64,000 nt of DNA from the NCBI GenBank assembly GCA_038212015.1, contig JBBQUY010000003.1, positions 1-64,000 of the forward strand, given 5' to 3'. Source of the DNA: JAGQUL01 sp038212015 (GTDB lineage: Bacteria > Actinomycetota > Thermoleophilia > Gaiellales > SKUG01). Both the position numbers and the translations under genes were made by a program. The notes below the pieces were generated by a model that saw nothing but the letters and a program-made list of their open reading frames with translations, did not search any database and was not told the origin of the DNA. Each line of letters starts with the position of its first letter. Positions within the stretch are counted from its first letter, which is position 1. Below are positions 42,661 to 52,725 of this stretch, one piece after another.

Positions 42661-44829
42661 ATGGGACGAATACCCGCATCTGGACGTGGTCACTGCTTCG
42701 CACGTGTGAGGCGGCGTGCGCGTGCGCTCGCGCCAGTCCTGACGCTGCTGGTTCTGCTCGTGCTGCCTGCTCCCGCGATCGGGGCGAACGCTCCGTGGAC
42801 CGCCGCGGCGGACGAGGGGAGCGCGAACACGGCCGTCAACCCGATCGCCGACATTGCCTGGGACGGCAGTGGGCTGTGGCTGGTCTGGGGCACCGACAAC
42901 TTCAATGTGCAGGTGCGCCGCTGGAACGGCTCCGCGTGGGACACGTATCCGGTTCCTGTGAACGAGATCAATCGCAACAAGATGCCGAGCGTGACATGGG
43001 ACGGCACCAAACCCTGGGTTGCCTGGAACGACGACTCCCTCAACATGCAGGTTGCCTGGTACGACGGCGCGAGCTGGAACCAGATCACGAGTCCCGGAGG
43101 TGGTGGCACGTACTTCTCCACTCCCGACATCCTGTGGGCCAACGGTGCGCTCCATGCCACGTGGCAGGACTCCACGCGGACCGTGCGGGTCGCGCAGTGG
43201 AACGGATCCAGCTGGGTCTCGCTCGGCTCGCCCGGCACCGGCGGCGGCGGCAATGCATATCCGAACCTGGGGTGGAACGGGACCGAACTGCACGTCGCGT
43301 GGTCCACCCCGAGCCAGGCGAACGTCGCACGACGCGTCGCCGGCTCCTGGACCGCTCACTCGACGCTTCCCGGCACGGCGAGCAACTCGCTGCCGACCCT
43401 CGAGTTCATCGACGGACGCATGTACCTGATGCATGACGTGAGTGGCGGCACGGCAATCGCCTGGTGGGACGGCGCGCAATACCGGACCACACCCAGCCCC
43501 GGCGGTGGTCCAGCGGCGTTCGGGTACGGATCGCTTGCCTGGACCGGATCCCGGCTCTGGGCGAGCTATACGATCGATCCGGACTTCGTGGAGGTTGCGT
43601 ACGTCGACGCGAGCGCGCCAGCTGCACCGACGGGGCTGCAGCAGTTCCAGGCCGATGGCACCACCACCATCACGGGCGGCGCGTGGACGCCCTTCGGTGG
43701 CGCATCCAACCTGATGCTCACGGGCACCATGACCGACGCGAACTCGAGCGAGCAGCTCACCCCGTGGATCGAGCTGCGCGCCAACGGAGCCGGGTTCGGT
43801 GCGACGTGCGGCCGGCAGACGAGTGGCGTGACCTGGGTCGGCACCACTGTGGCGGCGCCGACCGGGGGCGTCGGCGTGACGGGCTCGACGAACGTCACCG
43901 GGCTCGTGAACGGGTCGAGCTATGCCTGGCGCACGTGCGTCGTCGACAGGTTCGGGTTTCCGTCCTCGTGGACGGCGCTCGGCGGCACGCCCGACCTGCG
44001 GCTGGATACGAGCGTGCCCGCCGCCGCGCCATCGCTGCCGGCGAACGGCGCGACCGGCGTCGCGACGTCCCCGACGCTCGATGCGAGCTACACGGATCCC
44101 GCACCGGCGAACGGGGGCACCGTCGCATTCCAGCTCTGCACGACATCAGGATGCGGCACCGTGCTGCAGTCCGGCACGAGCGCATCGACGGCGAGCGGAG
44201 CGACCGCGTCCTGGAGTCCGCCGACGGCGCTCGCGACGAGCACGACGTACTGGTGGCGCGTGCAGCCAACGGACGTGGCCGGCAACGTCGGCGTCTGGAG
44301 CGCAGCGCGAAGCTTCACGACAGGTGCGACATCGATCACCATCTCGGTCGACCAGCCCACGATCGCGATCGGCACCATCGTCCCCGGCGACGATCGGACG
44401 GCGACGAGCGTGATCTCGGTGACGACGAATTCGCCTGGCGGCTACCAGCTGCTCGCGCGCGACGAGAACGATGCATGGGCTGCGAATTCCGCGGCCGCTC
44501 CGACGGTCGCCGACTGGACTGGAACGTCCGCGTCGCCGACGACGTGGACAGCAGGCGTACCCGGCGGCATGGGCATGACCGTGGTCGCCGTCTCCAGCAC
44601 CGCTGCGAAGGACACCGCGCGCTGGGGCACCGGCTCGAGCGCCACCGACTTCGTGGGCAACCGCTACGCCGGCCTCGAAGCGACGACCGACACGCTCGTG
44701 CACGAGCGACCCTCGTTCGGTGCAGCCACCGACACGGTCACCGTCGGATGGCGAGTCAACGTGCCCGGCACGCAGGCAGCCACCAGCTACGACGCCACCA
44801 TCGCCTGGACCGCGCTCGCCCTGCCCTGA
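42661..44829 (+). CDS. Large secreted protein: beta-propeller-like repeats plus fibronectin-like domains
   Basis: 722 aa. Signal peptide to about residue 42 (LAPVLTLLVLLVLPAPAIGA). Residues 50-320 have about six WDG/WNG repeats (VTWDGTKPWVAWNDD, WNGSSWVSLG) of sialidase/kelch-like propeller type. Residues 325-560 are two or three fibronectin-III-like domains (YWWRVQPTDVAGNVG). The final 160 residues are a Ser/Thr-rich beta domain with no sorting motif. Adhesion or polymer binding is plausible. It interrupts the hut genes on the same strand. GATACT eight bases before ATG is a possible -10. Confidence 0.8.
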   Translation: MGRIPASGRGHCFARVRRRARALAPVLTLLVLLVLPAPAIGANAPWTAAADEGSANTAVNPIADIAWDGSGLWLVWGTDNFNVQVRRWNGSAWDTYPVPVNEINRNKMPSVTWDGTKPWVAWNDDSLNMQVAWYDGASWNQITSPGGGGTYFSTPDILWANGALHATWQDSTRTVRVAQWNGSSWVSLGSPGTGGGGNAYPNLGWNGTELHVAWSTPSQANVARRVAGSWTAHSTLPGTASNSLPTLEFIDGRMYLMHDVSGGTAIAWWDGAQYRTTPSPGGGPAAFGYGSLAWTGSRLWASYTIDPDFVEVAYVDASAPAAPTGLQQFQADGTTTITGGAWTPFGGASNLMLTGTMTDANSSEQLTPWIELRANGAGFGATCGRQTSGVTWVGTTVAAPTGGVGVTGSTNVTGLVNGSSYAWRTCVVDRFGFPSSWTALGGTPDLRLDTSVPAAAPSLPANGATGVATSPTLDASYTDPAPANGGTVAFQLCTTSGCGTVLQSGTSASTASGATASWSPPTALATSTTYWWRVQPTDVAGNVGVWSAARSFTTGATSITISVDQPTIAIGTIVPGDDRTATSVISVTTNSPGGYQLLARDENDAWAANSAAAPTVADWTGTSASPTTWTAGVPGGMGMTVVAVSSTAAKDTARWGTGSSATDFVGNRYAGLEATTDTLVHERPSFGAATDTVTVGWRVNVPGTQAATSYDATIAWTALALP

Positions 44830-44855
44830 CGGACCGTGTGCTGCGCGCAGGCATC

Positions 44856-44861
44856 TAGGAT
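44856..44861 (+). promoter_or_regulatory. -10 element TAGGAT of hutU, leaderless
   Basis: TAGGAT six bases before ATG 44868; no Shine-Dalgarno. Confidence 0.6.
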
Positions 44862-44867
44862 CGCGCC

Positions 44868-46625
<1,758 letters not shown>

Positions 46626-46700
46626 GCGCACCACGCCGTCCATTCGATTCGGTAGGGTCCTCGATCGACAGGACGTCACGCGATTTTCGAAGGACTCGAC

Positions 46701-47126
46701 ATGCAGCTCGCACCGCTCACGCCCAGACCCGCTCCGCACCCCACCTGGACCGGTGTCGCGATCGGCACCGTCCCGCTCTGGAACAACGCGATGGGGTATC
46801 ACTCGCCGCTCGTGTCGACCGGAGCCGTGGGCCGAGCCGAGGGATACGACGCGCTCGCAAACGCGATGCGTGCAGCGCGGCAGCTGAGCCGAGGCGAGGA
46901 GCAGGGCGCCGTCACGGTGATCGAGCGCGACGCGCGCTGGTACGTGCAGGGCGTCGTGGCGCAGCTCGACATGCTCAGCGGCGGCGGATCGCGGCGCCTT
47001 CACTTCGAGGCGGCGCTTCCGGCACGGGTCGGATACGCGACGCTGCGCGAGACAGCCGTCGTCAGTTCCGCGATGAGCGGCGTCGTCGCCCTCGTCGACG
47101 GGTCGCGTTCGCTGCGCGTTCGCTGA
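46701..47126 (+). CDS. Hypothetical protein between hutU and hutI
   Basis: 141 aa, not recognised. N-terminus MQLAPLTPRPAPHPTW is Pro-rich; the rest has alternating beta-like and Ala-rich segments (EQGAVTVIERDARWYVQGV). AAGGA about seven bases before ATG 46701, and TAGGGT near 46652 could be its promoter. Its position does not show a role in histidine use. Confidence 0.6.
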   Translation: MQLAPLTPRPAPHPTWTGVAIGTVPLWNNAMGYHSPLVSTGAVGRAEGYDALANAMRAARQLSRGEEQGAVTVIERDARWYVQGVVAQLDMLSGGGSRRLHFEAALPARVGYATLRETAVVSSAMSGVVALVDGSRSLRVR

Positions 47127-47155
47127 CGCGCGGCGGCGTGCGCGTGGGGTCGCGG

Positions 47156-47161
47156 TAGGCT
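47156..47161 (+). promoter_or_regulatory. -10 element TAGGCT of hutI, leaderless
   Basis: TAGGCT six bases before ATG 47168; no Shine-Dalgarno. Confidence 0.6.
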
Positions 47162-47167
47162 GCGTCC

Positions 47168-48475
47168 ATGAGCACGCCCCGCGCGCAGACGATCATCCAC
47201 GGCATCGGCACGCTCGTCACGCCGGCGCGCGTTCCTGCGCCGATTCGCGGGGCCGACGTTGCCGCCGTGGTGGAGGTCGCCGGTGCGGCGATCGCGATCG
47301 GCGACGACGGCGCGATCATCGCGAGCGGCGTCGAAGCGGAGGTGCGAGCCGCTGTCGCCTTCGATGACGACACCGCCTTTCATGATGCGCACGGTGCGCT
47401 CGCGATCCCCGGACTCGTCGACTGCCATACACACCCGGTGTTCTCGGGCGACCGAGCCGCCGAGTTCGAACTGCGCAACCTCGGCGCAGGCTACGAGGAG
47501 ATCCACGCAGCCGGGGGCGGCATCCGCGCAAGCGTCGCACGCACGCGCACGGCGCTCGATGACGGCACGATCGCGCCGCAGGTGCGTCGCCACCTCGACT
47601 GGATGCTCGCGGCAGGCACCACCACCGCCGAGGGCAAGTCAGGGTATGCGCTGACGCTCGAACACGAACTCGAGTCGCTGCGCGTCCTGCAGGCCGTCGC
47701 CGCGGAGCATCCGCTGCGGATGACGCGCACGCTGCTGGCGGCGCACACGGTTCCCGTGGAGTACGACGGTCGTGCGGACGAGTACATCGACGAGGTCGCG
47801 ATCCCGGCCGCCCAGCGCGCGGTGTCGGAGGTGCGCGCCAGCGCCGCCGACGTGTTCCTCGAACGTGGATCATTCGATGTGGTACAGGCGGAGCGCTACC
47901 TGGTGGCAGCGCAGCAGGCGGGGCTGCTCGCACGTCTGCACGGCGACCAGTTCACCGATCAGGACGGCATCGAACTCGCCGTTCGCATCGGTGCGCGATC
48001 GATCGACCACCTCGAGGCGCTGGAACCCGACGCCCCGCGACTGAAGACGCTCGCGTCGTCGAACGTCGCGGGCGTGCTGCTGCCGCTGTCGTCGCTGTTT
48101 CTGGGACGGCCATATGCACCCGGCCGAGAGCTCATCGACGCGGGAGCGATCGTCGCGCTCGCGTCGGACTTCAATCCCGGCTCGAGCTACGGGGAGTCGC
48201 TGACCCTCGCGATGTCGCTCGCGTGCCTGGGGTGTCGACTGCGCGCGGGCGAGGTGCTCACCGCCACGACCGTCAACGCCGCATGGGTACTCGGCCTCGC
48301 CGATCGCGTCGGCCGCCTCGATCCCGGCTACCGCGGCGACGTGGTGCTGCTGGACCAGCCGTCGCTCGCGCACCTGCCCTACCACGTCGGCTCACCCGCG
48401 GTTCGGGCCGTGTTCGTCGGCGGGCTCGAGGTCGGGGCAGCTGCTGCGGGCACGGGCGCTGGTGTCGGCGCGTGA
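47168..48475 (+). CDS. hutI: Imidazolonepropionase
   Basis: 435 aa metal-dependent amidohydrolase opening imidazolone propionate to N-formimino-glutamate. Metal site DCHTHPVFSGDRAAEF, substrate loop AGGGIRASVARTR, TTAEGKSGYAL, LHGDQF and ASDFNPGSS are typical. Own -10 element and leaderless start; the next gene starts inside its stop (GTGA at 48472), so it is co-transcribed. Confidence 0.95.
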   Translation: MSTPRAQTIIHGIGTLVTPARVPAPIRGADVAAVVEVAGAAIAIGDDGAIIASGVEAEVRAAVAFDDDTAFHDAHGALAIPGLVDCHTHPVFSGDRAAEFELRNLGAGYEEIHAAGGGIRASVARTRTALDDGTIAPQVRRHLDWMLAAGTTTAEGKSGYALTLEHELESLRVLQAVAAEHPLRMTRTLLAAHTVPVEYDGRADEYIDEVAIPAAQRAVSEVRASAADVFLERGSFDVVQAERYLVAAQQAGLLARLHGDQFTDQDGIELAVRIGARSIDHLEALEPDAPRLKTLASSNVAGVLLPLSSLFLGRPYAPGRELIDAGAIVALASDFNPGSSYGESLTLAMSLACLGCRLRAGEVLTATTVNAAWVLGLADRVGRLDPGYRGDVVLLDQPSLAHLPYHVGSPAVRAVFVGGLEVGAAAAGTGAGVGA

Positions 48476-49968
48476 GCGAGCGGCTCGTGGAGGAGGGCTG
48501 GCTCGCGCCGGCACGACCGGGCCCGGGGCGCGTGCACGTGGCAATCGCGGTCGTGGCGGGTGTGCTTGCGCTCGCGACGTGGTTTGCCCTGACGATGACG
48601 TGGAAGGCGAGCTCCGGTCCCGACGACCTGCAGACCACCGTCATCGAGCTCAACGAACGCGGGCGCGCGGCAGTCGGCGGGTCCACGGAGGAGTTGCCCG
48701 TCGAGGTTCGCTCCTCGCGCGGTGTCGACTACCTCGCCGTGGCGCTTCAGGTCGACAACCGCTCGGCCGGTGCACAGCGCGTGTCGGTGCAGCTGCCAGC
48801 CGGAGTCGACCCCGAGCGAACGACCTTGCGTGTCGTGGGATCGCTGGACGAGATCCGCATCCGTCGCGACGAGTTCGGAAAGCCGAGAGCCGATGTCACC
48901 GCGGGCGGGCCAAGTGACGACCTGCGCGTGCTGTTCGTCGCGCCCGCCGAGCTGTTTAACCTGCCGGCGGACAAACGCGAATCGACCGGCGACCTGGCCG
49001 ACCTCACGCGCCCGATCGACGAGTCAGCGCGCAGCGAGGAGGATGAGCTCCGAACCCTGAACTGGCTGCGCGATGCGAGCCCATGGCTGCTGCCGCTGCT
49101 GCTCGTCGCGTCGGCGGGGGTGCCGCTGCTGCTGTGGTGGCGTGCACGACAACGCTTCTTCTCGATGCGTCGACCAGGACCCGGCAAGGAGCTCGACTCC
49201 GCGCCGCCCTCGAGCCTCGACCCGGTCGGTGCAGCCGTGCTCGTTGCGGGTGCGCGCGGGGTCGATGCCGCCGCGGCGTTCGCCGGACACGTGCTCGACC
49301 TGGTCGAGCGTCGACAGCTGCTCATGCGACGCACGATGGACGTCGACCCCGGTGCAGGCGTGCTGATCGGCCTCGGGCACGCCGACGAGCTCGACGACGC
49401 AGCGGTGGACGCGCTGCGCGCCGCGGCGCTGCCCGACGGGATCACCGCCGCAGTGACCGACAGCCGCGCGAAGCTGCGACGCGTGCCCGAGGCCGAACAG
49501 GATGCGTGGCACCTGCACGTTGCCGCGCGCGAACGCTTCGAAGGGATGGTCGACCGCGTCGACCCGAAACGACTGCTCGGATTCGCGGCCCTGCTCGTCG
49601 TGATCGCGATCGTCGCGATCGTCGGCGGTGCCGCCACCGAGCTGTACGGTCGTCGCGCCCTGCTGTGGCTCGCCGCCGCCATCGCGCTGCCGAGCGCCCT
49701 GACGTTCGGACTGTGGGCACGCGACGCCGCCTCCTGGCGGATCGTGACGCGTGCGCGACGCACCGAGCGTGCCCAGTGGATCGCGTGGCGCTCGGTCGTG
49801 GGAACGAGCAGCGGACCCGCACTCGACCAGCGCAACCTGCCGGTGATCGCCGCCACGGGCGCCGACCTGGCCGGAGTTCGCACGTTCACGGGCCCTGACG
49901 CCGTCGCGCTCGACGCCGTCACCACCAAGACGATCAACGGCCTCAAGGCGATGATCGCCGACGACTGA
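48472..49968 (+). CDS. Membrane protein resembling DUF2207
   Basis: 498 aa from GTG 48472, which overlaps the hutI stop. One N-terminal helix (HVAIAVVAGVLALATWFAL at about 22-40), an extracytoplasmic beta-rich domain to about 200, a second helix (WLLPLLLVASAGVPLLLWW), a soluble part, and a hairpin of helices near 365-410. Order and lengths resemble DUF2207 predicted membrane proteins; function unknown. Palindrome A2 begins three bases after its stop. Confidence 0.65.
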   Translation: MSERLVEEGWLAPARPGPGRVHVAIAVVAGVLALATWFALTMTWKASSGPDDLQTTVIELNERGRAAVGGSTEELPVEVRSSRGVDYLAVALQVDNRSAGAQRVSVQLPAGVDPERTTLRVVGSLDEIRIRRDEFGKPRADVTAGGPSDDLRVLFVAPAELFNLPADKRESTGDLADLTRPIDESARSEEDELRTLNWLRDASPWLLPLLLVASAGVPLLLWWRARQRFFSMRRPGPGKELDSAPPSSLDPVGAAVLVAGARGVDAAAAFAGHVLDLVERRQLLMRRTMDVDPGAGVLIGLGHADELDDAAVDALRAAALPDGITAAVTDSRAKLRRVPEAEQDAWHLHVAARERFEGMVDRVDPKRLLGFAALLVVIAIVAIVGGAATELYGRRALLWLAAAIALPSALTFGLWARDAASWRIVTRARRTERAQWIAWRSVVGTSSGPALDQRNLPVIAATGADLAGVRTFTGPDAVALDAVTTKTINGLKAMIADD

Positions 49969-49971
49969 ACA

Positions 49972-50023
49972 CGAGGTGTAGCAATCTGCTTGCCCACAGG
50001 GACAGCAGATTGCTATCACCTCG
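49972..50023. repeat. Palindromic repeat family A, copy 2
   Basis: Arms CGAGGTGTAGCAATCTGCT and its complement with one extra base, around TGCCCACAGGGAC. Same outer arms as the copy at 17080-17134. Starts three bases after a stop codon. Confidence 0.8.
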
Positions 50024-50060
50024 CATCAACGGCCCACCACAAGCGCACAACGGCGCGCAC

Positions 50061-50101
50061 TGGTTGCGATGACTGCGACCAGATCGCACGCAGCGCAACC
50101 A
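50061..50101. repeat. Palindromic repeat family B, copy 2
   Basis: Outer arms TGGTTGCG and CGCAACCA, inner CTGCGAC and GATCGCA. Between the DUF2207-like gene and the small membrane protein gene. Confidence 0.65.
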
Positions 50102-50121
50102 CATGTCGCTGAGCCGACTGG

Positions 50122-50164
50122 GTGGTTACACGGACTGCGATTTCATCGCAGTCAGAACGACCAC
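50122..50164. repeat. Palindromic repeat family B, copy 3
   Basis: GTGGTTACACGGACTGCGAT pairs with ATCGCAGTCAGAACGACCAC over most of its length. Tandem with copy 2. Confidence 0.75.
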
Positions 50165-50245
50165 ATGCGGGCGCACGGGTCAGGGAGCCGAGGCCAGGAG
50201 GTTGACTCGCCATGCACGCCTGCCGCCCGTCGCCGCTCGCGGTGC

Positions 50246-50251
50246 TACCCT
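50246..50251 (+). promoter_or_regulatory. -10 element TACCCT of a leaderless start
   Basis: TACCCT six bases before ATG 50258; no Shine-Dalgarno. Confidence 0.5.
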
Positions 50252-50257
50252 TTCGGC

Positions 50258-50665
50258 ATGGCTGCCAAGAAGGCGCGCAAGCGCGCATACATCCCCCCAA
50301 GTGCCGAAGTCGTGAACCGCAAGGAGCGCACGACGTCCGCGCCGCGCGTCCAGCGTACGCAGGCGACGCGTGGCGGCGCCGGCGGAGCCCGTGGACAGTA
50401 CGTCTACCCGCAGCCGAGCCTCAAGCGCACGCTCAAGCGCCTGCCGGTCTACTTCGTCCTGATCTTCGCGCTCCAGTACTTCTTTGCCGGCCAGGACGCG
50501 CGCGGGCTCGACACGCAGGAGCGGCTCATCTTCGCCGCCGGCTCCGCAGCGTTCGTGACCGTGATCTTCGCGCCGTTCATGCACATCATGGACAAGTTCG
50601 CCTACAACCGGTACCTGCGCCGCACCGGTCAGCAGCCGAAGCCGCCGGCCGACACGAAGTCCTGA
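50258..50665 (+). CDS. Small basic membrane protein
   Basis: 135 aa, not recognised. Residues 1-60 are strongly basic (AAKKARKRAYIPPSAEVVNR), then two hydrophobic helices at about 65-82 (LPVYFVLIFALQYFFAG) and 93-112, and a basic tail. Positive-inside rule puts both ends in the cytoplasm. The metallo-hydrolase gene starts two bases after its stop, so the two are coupled. Confidence 0.65.
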   Translation: MAAKKARKRAYIPPSAEVVNRKERTTSAPRVQRTQATRGGAGGARGQYVYPQPSLKRTLKRLPVYFVLIFALQYFFAGQDARGLDTQERLIFAAGSAAFVTVIFAPFMHIMDKFAYNRYLRRTGQQPKPPADTKS

Positions 50666-50667
50666 CC

Positions 50668-51360
50668 GTGAGCTCCGACCGCCCGGTCGCGGGCACGCTG
50701 CTCGAGGTCCACGGGCTCTCGCTCGGACCGATCGGCACGAACTGTTACCTCGTCAACGAGGCGGGCAGCACCCGCGCGTTCGTCGTCGACCCCGGCGACC
50801 AGGCCGACGTCATCCAGGACGTCGCTGCCGACAACGGCGTGACGATCGAGGCGATCCTCGTCACCCACTGCCACTGGGACCACATCGGTGCCGTCGCCGC
50901 ACTCGCCGACGCAACCGGCGCGCCGGTCTGGATGAGCACGACCGAAGCACCCGTGCTCGAGGACCCCACGCAGTTTCCGATGGGCGGACCCGCGCCGATC
51001 GCACCCGCTCGCGTCGACCACACGATCGACGGCGGCGAGCGCATCGAGGTCGCCGGCATCGCGATCGACGTGCTCGACACGCCCGGCCACAGCCCCGGAC
51101 ATCTCACCTTCGTGGTCGACGGCGTCCGCGGTGCGAGCGAAGACACCTACGACTCTCCGCCCGTGGCATTCGTGGGCGACGTCATCTTCCAGGGCTCGGT
51201 CGGCCGCACCGACCTGCCGTTCGCCGACTCCGACACGCTCATGTCGACGCTGGACATGCTCGTCGCGCGCTTGCATCCGGACACCGTCCTGCTGAGCGGC
51301 CACGGTCCGGTCACCACGATGCGCGCCGAGCTCGCGTCGAATCCGTTCCTGCGCCGGTAG
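50668..51360 (+). CDS. Metallo-beta-lactamase-fold hydrolase, glyoxalase II-like
   Basis: 230 aa. Zinc site THCHWDHIG (H-x-H-x-DH), DTPGHSPGH, VGDVIFQGSVGRTDLP and LLSGHGP, the layout of glyoxalase II-like thioester hydrolases. Likely hydrolyses a thioester such as acyl-mycothiol or acyl-CoA; substrate unproven. GTG 50668 follows the previous stop by two bases. hisS begins 22 bases downstream with its own -10. Confidence 0.9.
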   Translation: MSSDRPVAGTLLEVHGLSLGPIGTNCYLVNEAGSTRAFVVDPGDQADVIQDVAADNGVTIEAILVTHCHWDHIGAVAALADATGAPVWMSTTEAPVLEDPTQFPMGGPAPIAPARVDHTIDGGERIEVAGIAIDVLDTPGHSPGHLTFVVDGVRGASEDTYDSPPVAFVGDVIFQGSVGRTDLPFADSDTLMSTLDMLVARLHPDTVLLSGHGPVTTMRAELASNPFLRR

Positions 51361-51370
51361 GCGCGCGGGG

Positions 51371-51376
51371 TAGGCT
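51371..51376 (+). promoter_or_regulatory. -10 element TAGGCT of hisS, leaderless
   Basis: TAGGCT six bases before ATG 51383; no Shine-Dalgarno. Confidence 0.6.
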
Positions 51377-51382
51377 TTCGCC

Positions 51383-52675
51383 ATGAGCGACCAGATCCAG
51401 CTTCCCCGCGGCACGCAGGACGTGCTGCCCGCCGATTGGCGACTGCGCTTTCGCGTGCTCGACACCGCGCGCCGTCGCTTCGAGGCTGCCGGCTTCGGAC
51501 GCATCTCGACCCCGACGTTCGAACACACCGAGCTCTTCCATCGCGGCGTGGGGGAGGCCACCGACATCGTCGGCAAGGAGACCTACACCTTCGAAGACCG
51601 CGGCGGGCGATCGCTGACGCTGCGCCCCGAAGGCACCGCCGGGGTGAGCCGCGCATTCGTTGCCGGGGGGCTGCATCGCGAACCACTGCCCGTGAAGCTC
51701 TGGTATTCGATGGCGATGTTCCGCTACGAGAAGCCGCAGGCCGGTCGCCTTCGCGAGCACGAACAGCTCGGTTGCGAGGTGCTCGGTTCCGAACGCGCCG
51801 CCGTCGATGCGGAGGTCATCGCCGTGCAGGCCGGCATCTACCGCGACCTGGGCCTGCCCGACCTGGTGTTGCAGCTCAACTCCGTCGGCTCCACCGAAGC
51901 GCGCGCCGCGTATCGCGCCGCGCTCGTCGAGTACCTGACCCCGTACGCGGCGGAGCTCGACACGGACTCGCAGGACCGGCTCGCCACCAACCCGCTGCGC
52001 ATCCTCGACTCCAAGGACGAGCGAACCCGCGAGATCGTCGCCGGCGCGCCCCTGCTGCCCGCATTCCTCACCGACGAGGACCGCGCGCACTTCGATCGCG
52101 TGCAGACGCTGCTCGCCGCCGCGGGCATCGAGGTGATCGTCGACCCGTTGCTCGTGCGCGGGCTCGACTACTACACGCGTACCGTCTGGGAATTCACGAG
52201 CTCGGCACTCGGCGCGCAGTCGACGGTCGGCGCGGGTGGACGCTACGACGGGCTCGTGGAGCAGCTCGGCGGACCGGCAACGCCCGCGGTCGGGTTCGGT
52301 ACCGGCATCGAGCGCATCGTGCTGTGTCTGGAAGCGCTCGGACAGAAGAGCCGCACGCGCCCCGTCGATGCGTACGTGGGCGTCGCGACCGATGCAAGCG
52401 ACGCTGCGTGGACTCGCGCGTTCCGGATCACGACCCAGCTGCGCGAGCGCGGCCGCGCGATCGAACTGGATCTCGCGGGTCGCTCCGCGAAGGGGCAGGC
52501 CAAGCAGGCATCGAAGCTGGAAGCATCCCTGCGCGTGCTTGTCGACGACCTCGGCGCACGCATGTTCCTGCGTGGCGACTTCGACGGCTCGGACCTGCCG
52601 AGCGACGTGGACGCATCGATCGGCCAGATCGACGCGCAGCTCGTCGCGCTTGCAACGATGCCCGCGCCCGCATGA
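51383..52675 (+). CDS. hisS: Histidine-tRNA ligase
   Basis: 430 aa class II synthetase charging tRNA-His. IQLPRGTQDVLP at the N-terminus, motif 2 LRPEGTAGVSRAF, histidine-site block LVRGLDYYTRTVWEF, motif 3 GFGTGIERIVL, and a C-terminal anticodon-binding domain (about 325-430). Usual length. aspS follows in the same direction with its own promoter, a common order in bacteria. Confidence 0.97.
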   Translation: MSDQIQLPRGTQDVLPADWRLRFRVLDTARRRFEAAGFGRISTPTFEHTELFHRGVGEATDIVGKETYTFEDRGGRSLTLRPEGTAGVSRAFVAGGLHREPLPVKLWYSMAMFRYEKPQAGRLREHEQLGCEVLGSERAAVDAEVIAVQAGIYRDLGLPDLVLQLNSVGSTEARAAYRAALVEYLTPYAAELDTDSQDRLATNPLRILDSKDERTREIVAGAPLLPAFLTDEDRAHFDRVQTLLAAAGIEVIVDPLLVRGLDYYTRTVWEFTSSALGAQSTVGAGGRYDGLVEQLGGPATPAVGFGTGIERIVLCLEALGQKSRTRPVDAYVGVATDASDAAWTRAFRITTQLRERGRAIELDLAGRSAKGQAKQASKLEASLRVLVDDLGARMFLRGDFDGSDLPSDVDASIGQIDAQLVALATMPAPA

Positions 52676-52712
52676 CCTGAGCGTCTCTCGCACGCGCGGA
52701 TGCCAGCACGCA

Positions 52713-52718
52713 TAGGAT
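52713..52718 (+). promoter_or_regulatory. -10 element TAGGAT of aspS, leaderless
   Basis: TAGGAT seven bases before ATG 52726; this spacing supports 52726 rather than the in-frame ATG at 52717, which would lie inside the element. Confidence 0.6.
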
Positions 52719-52725
52719 GCTCCGC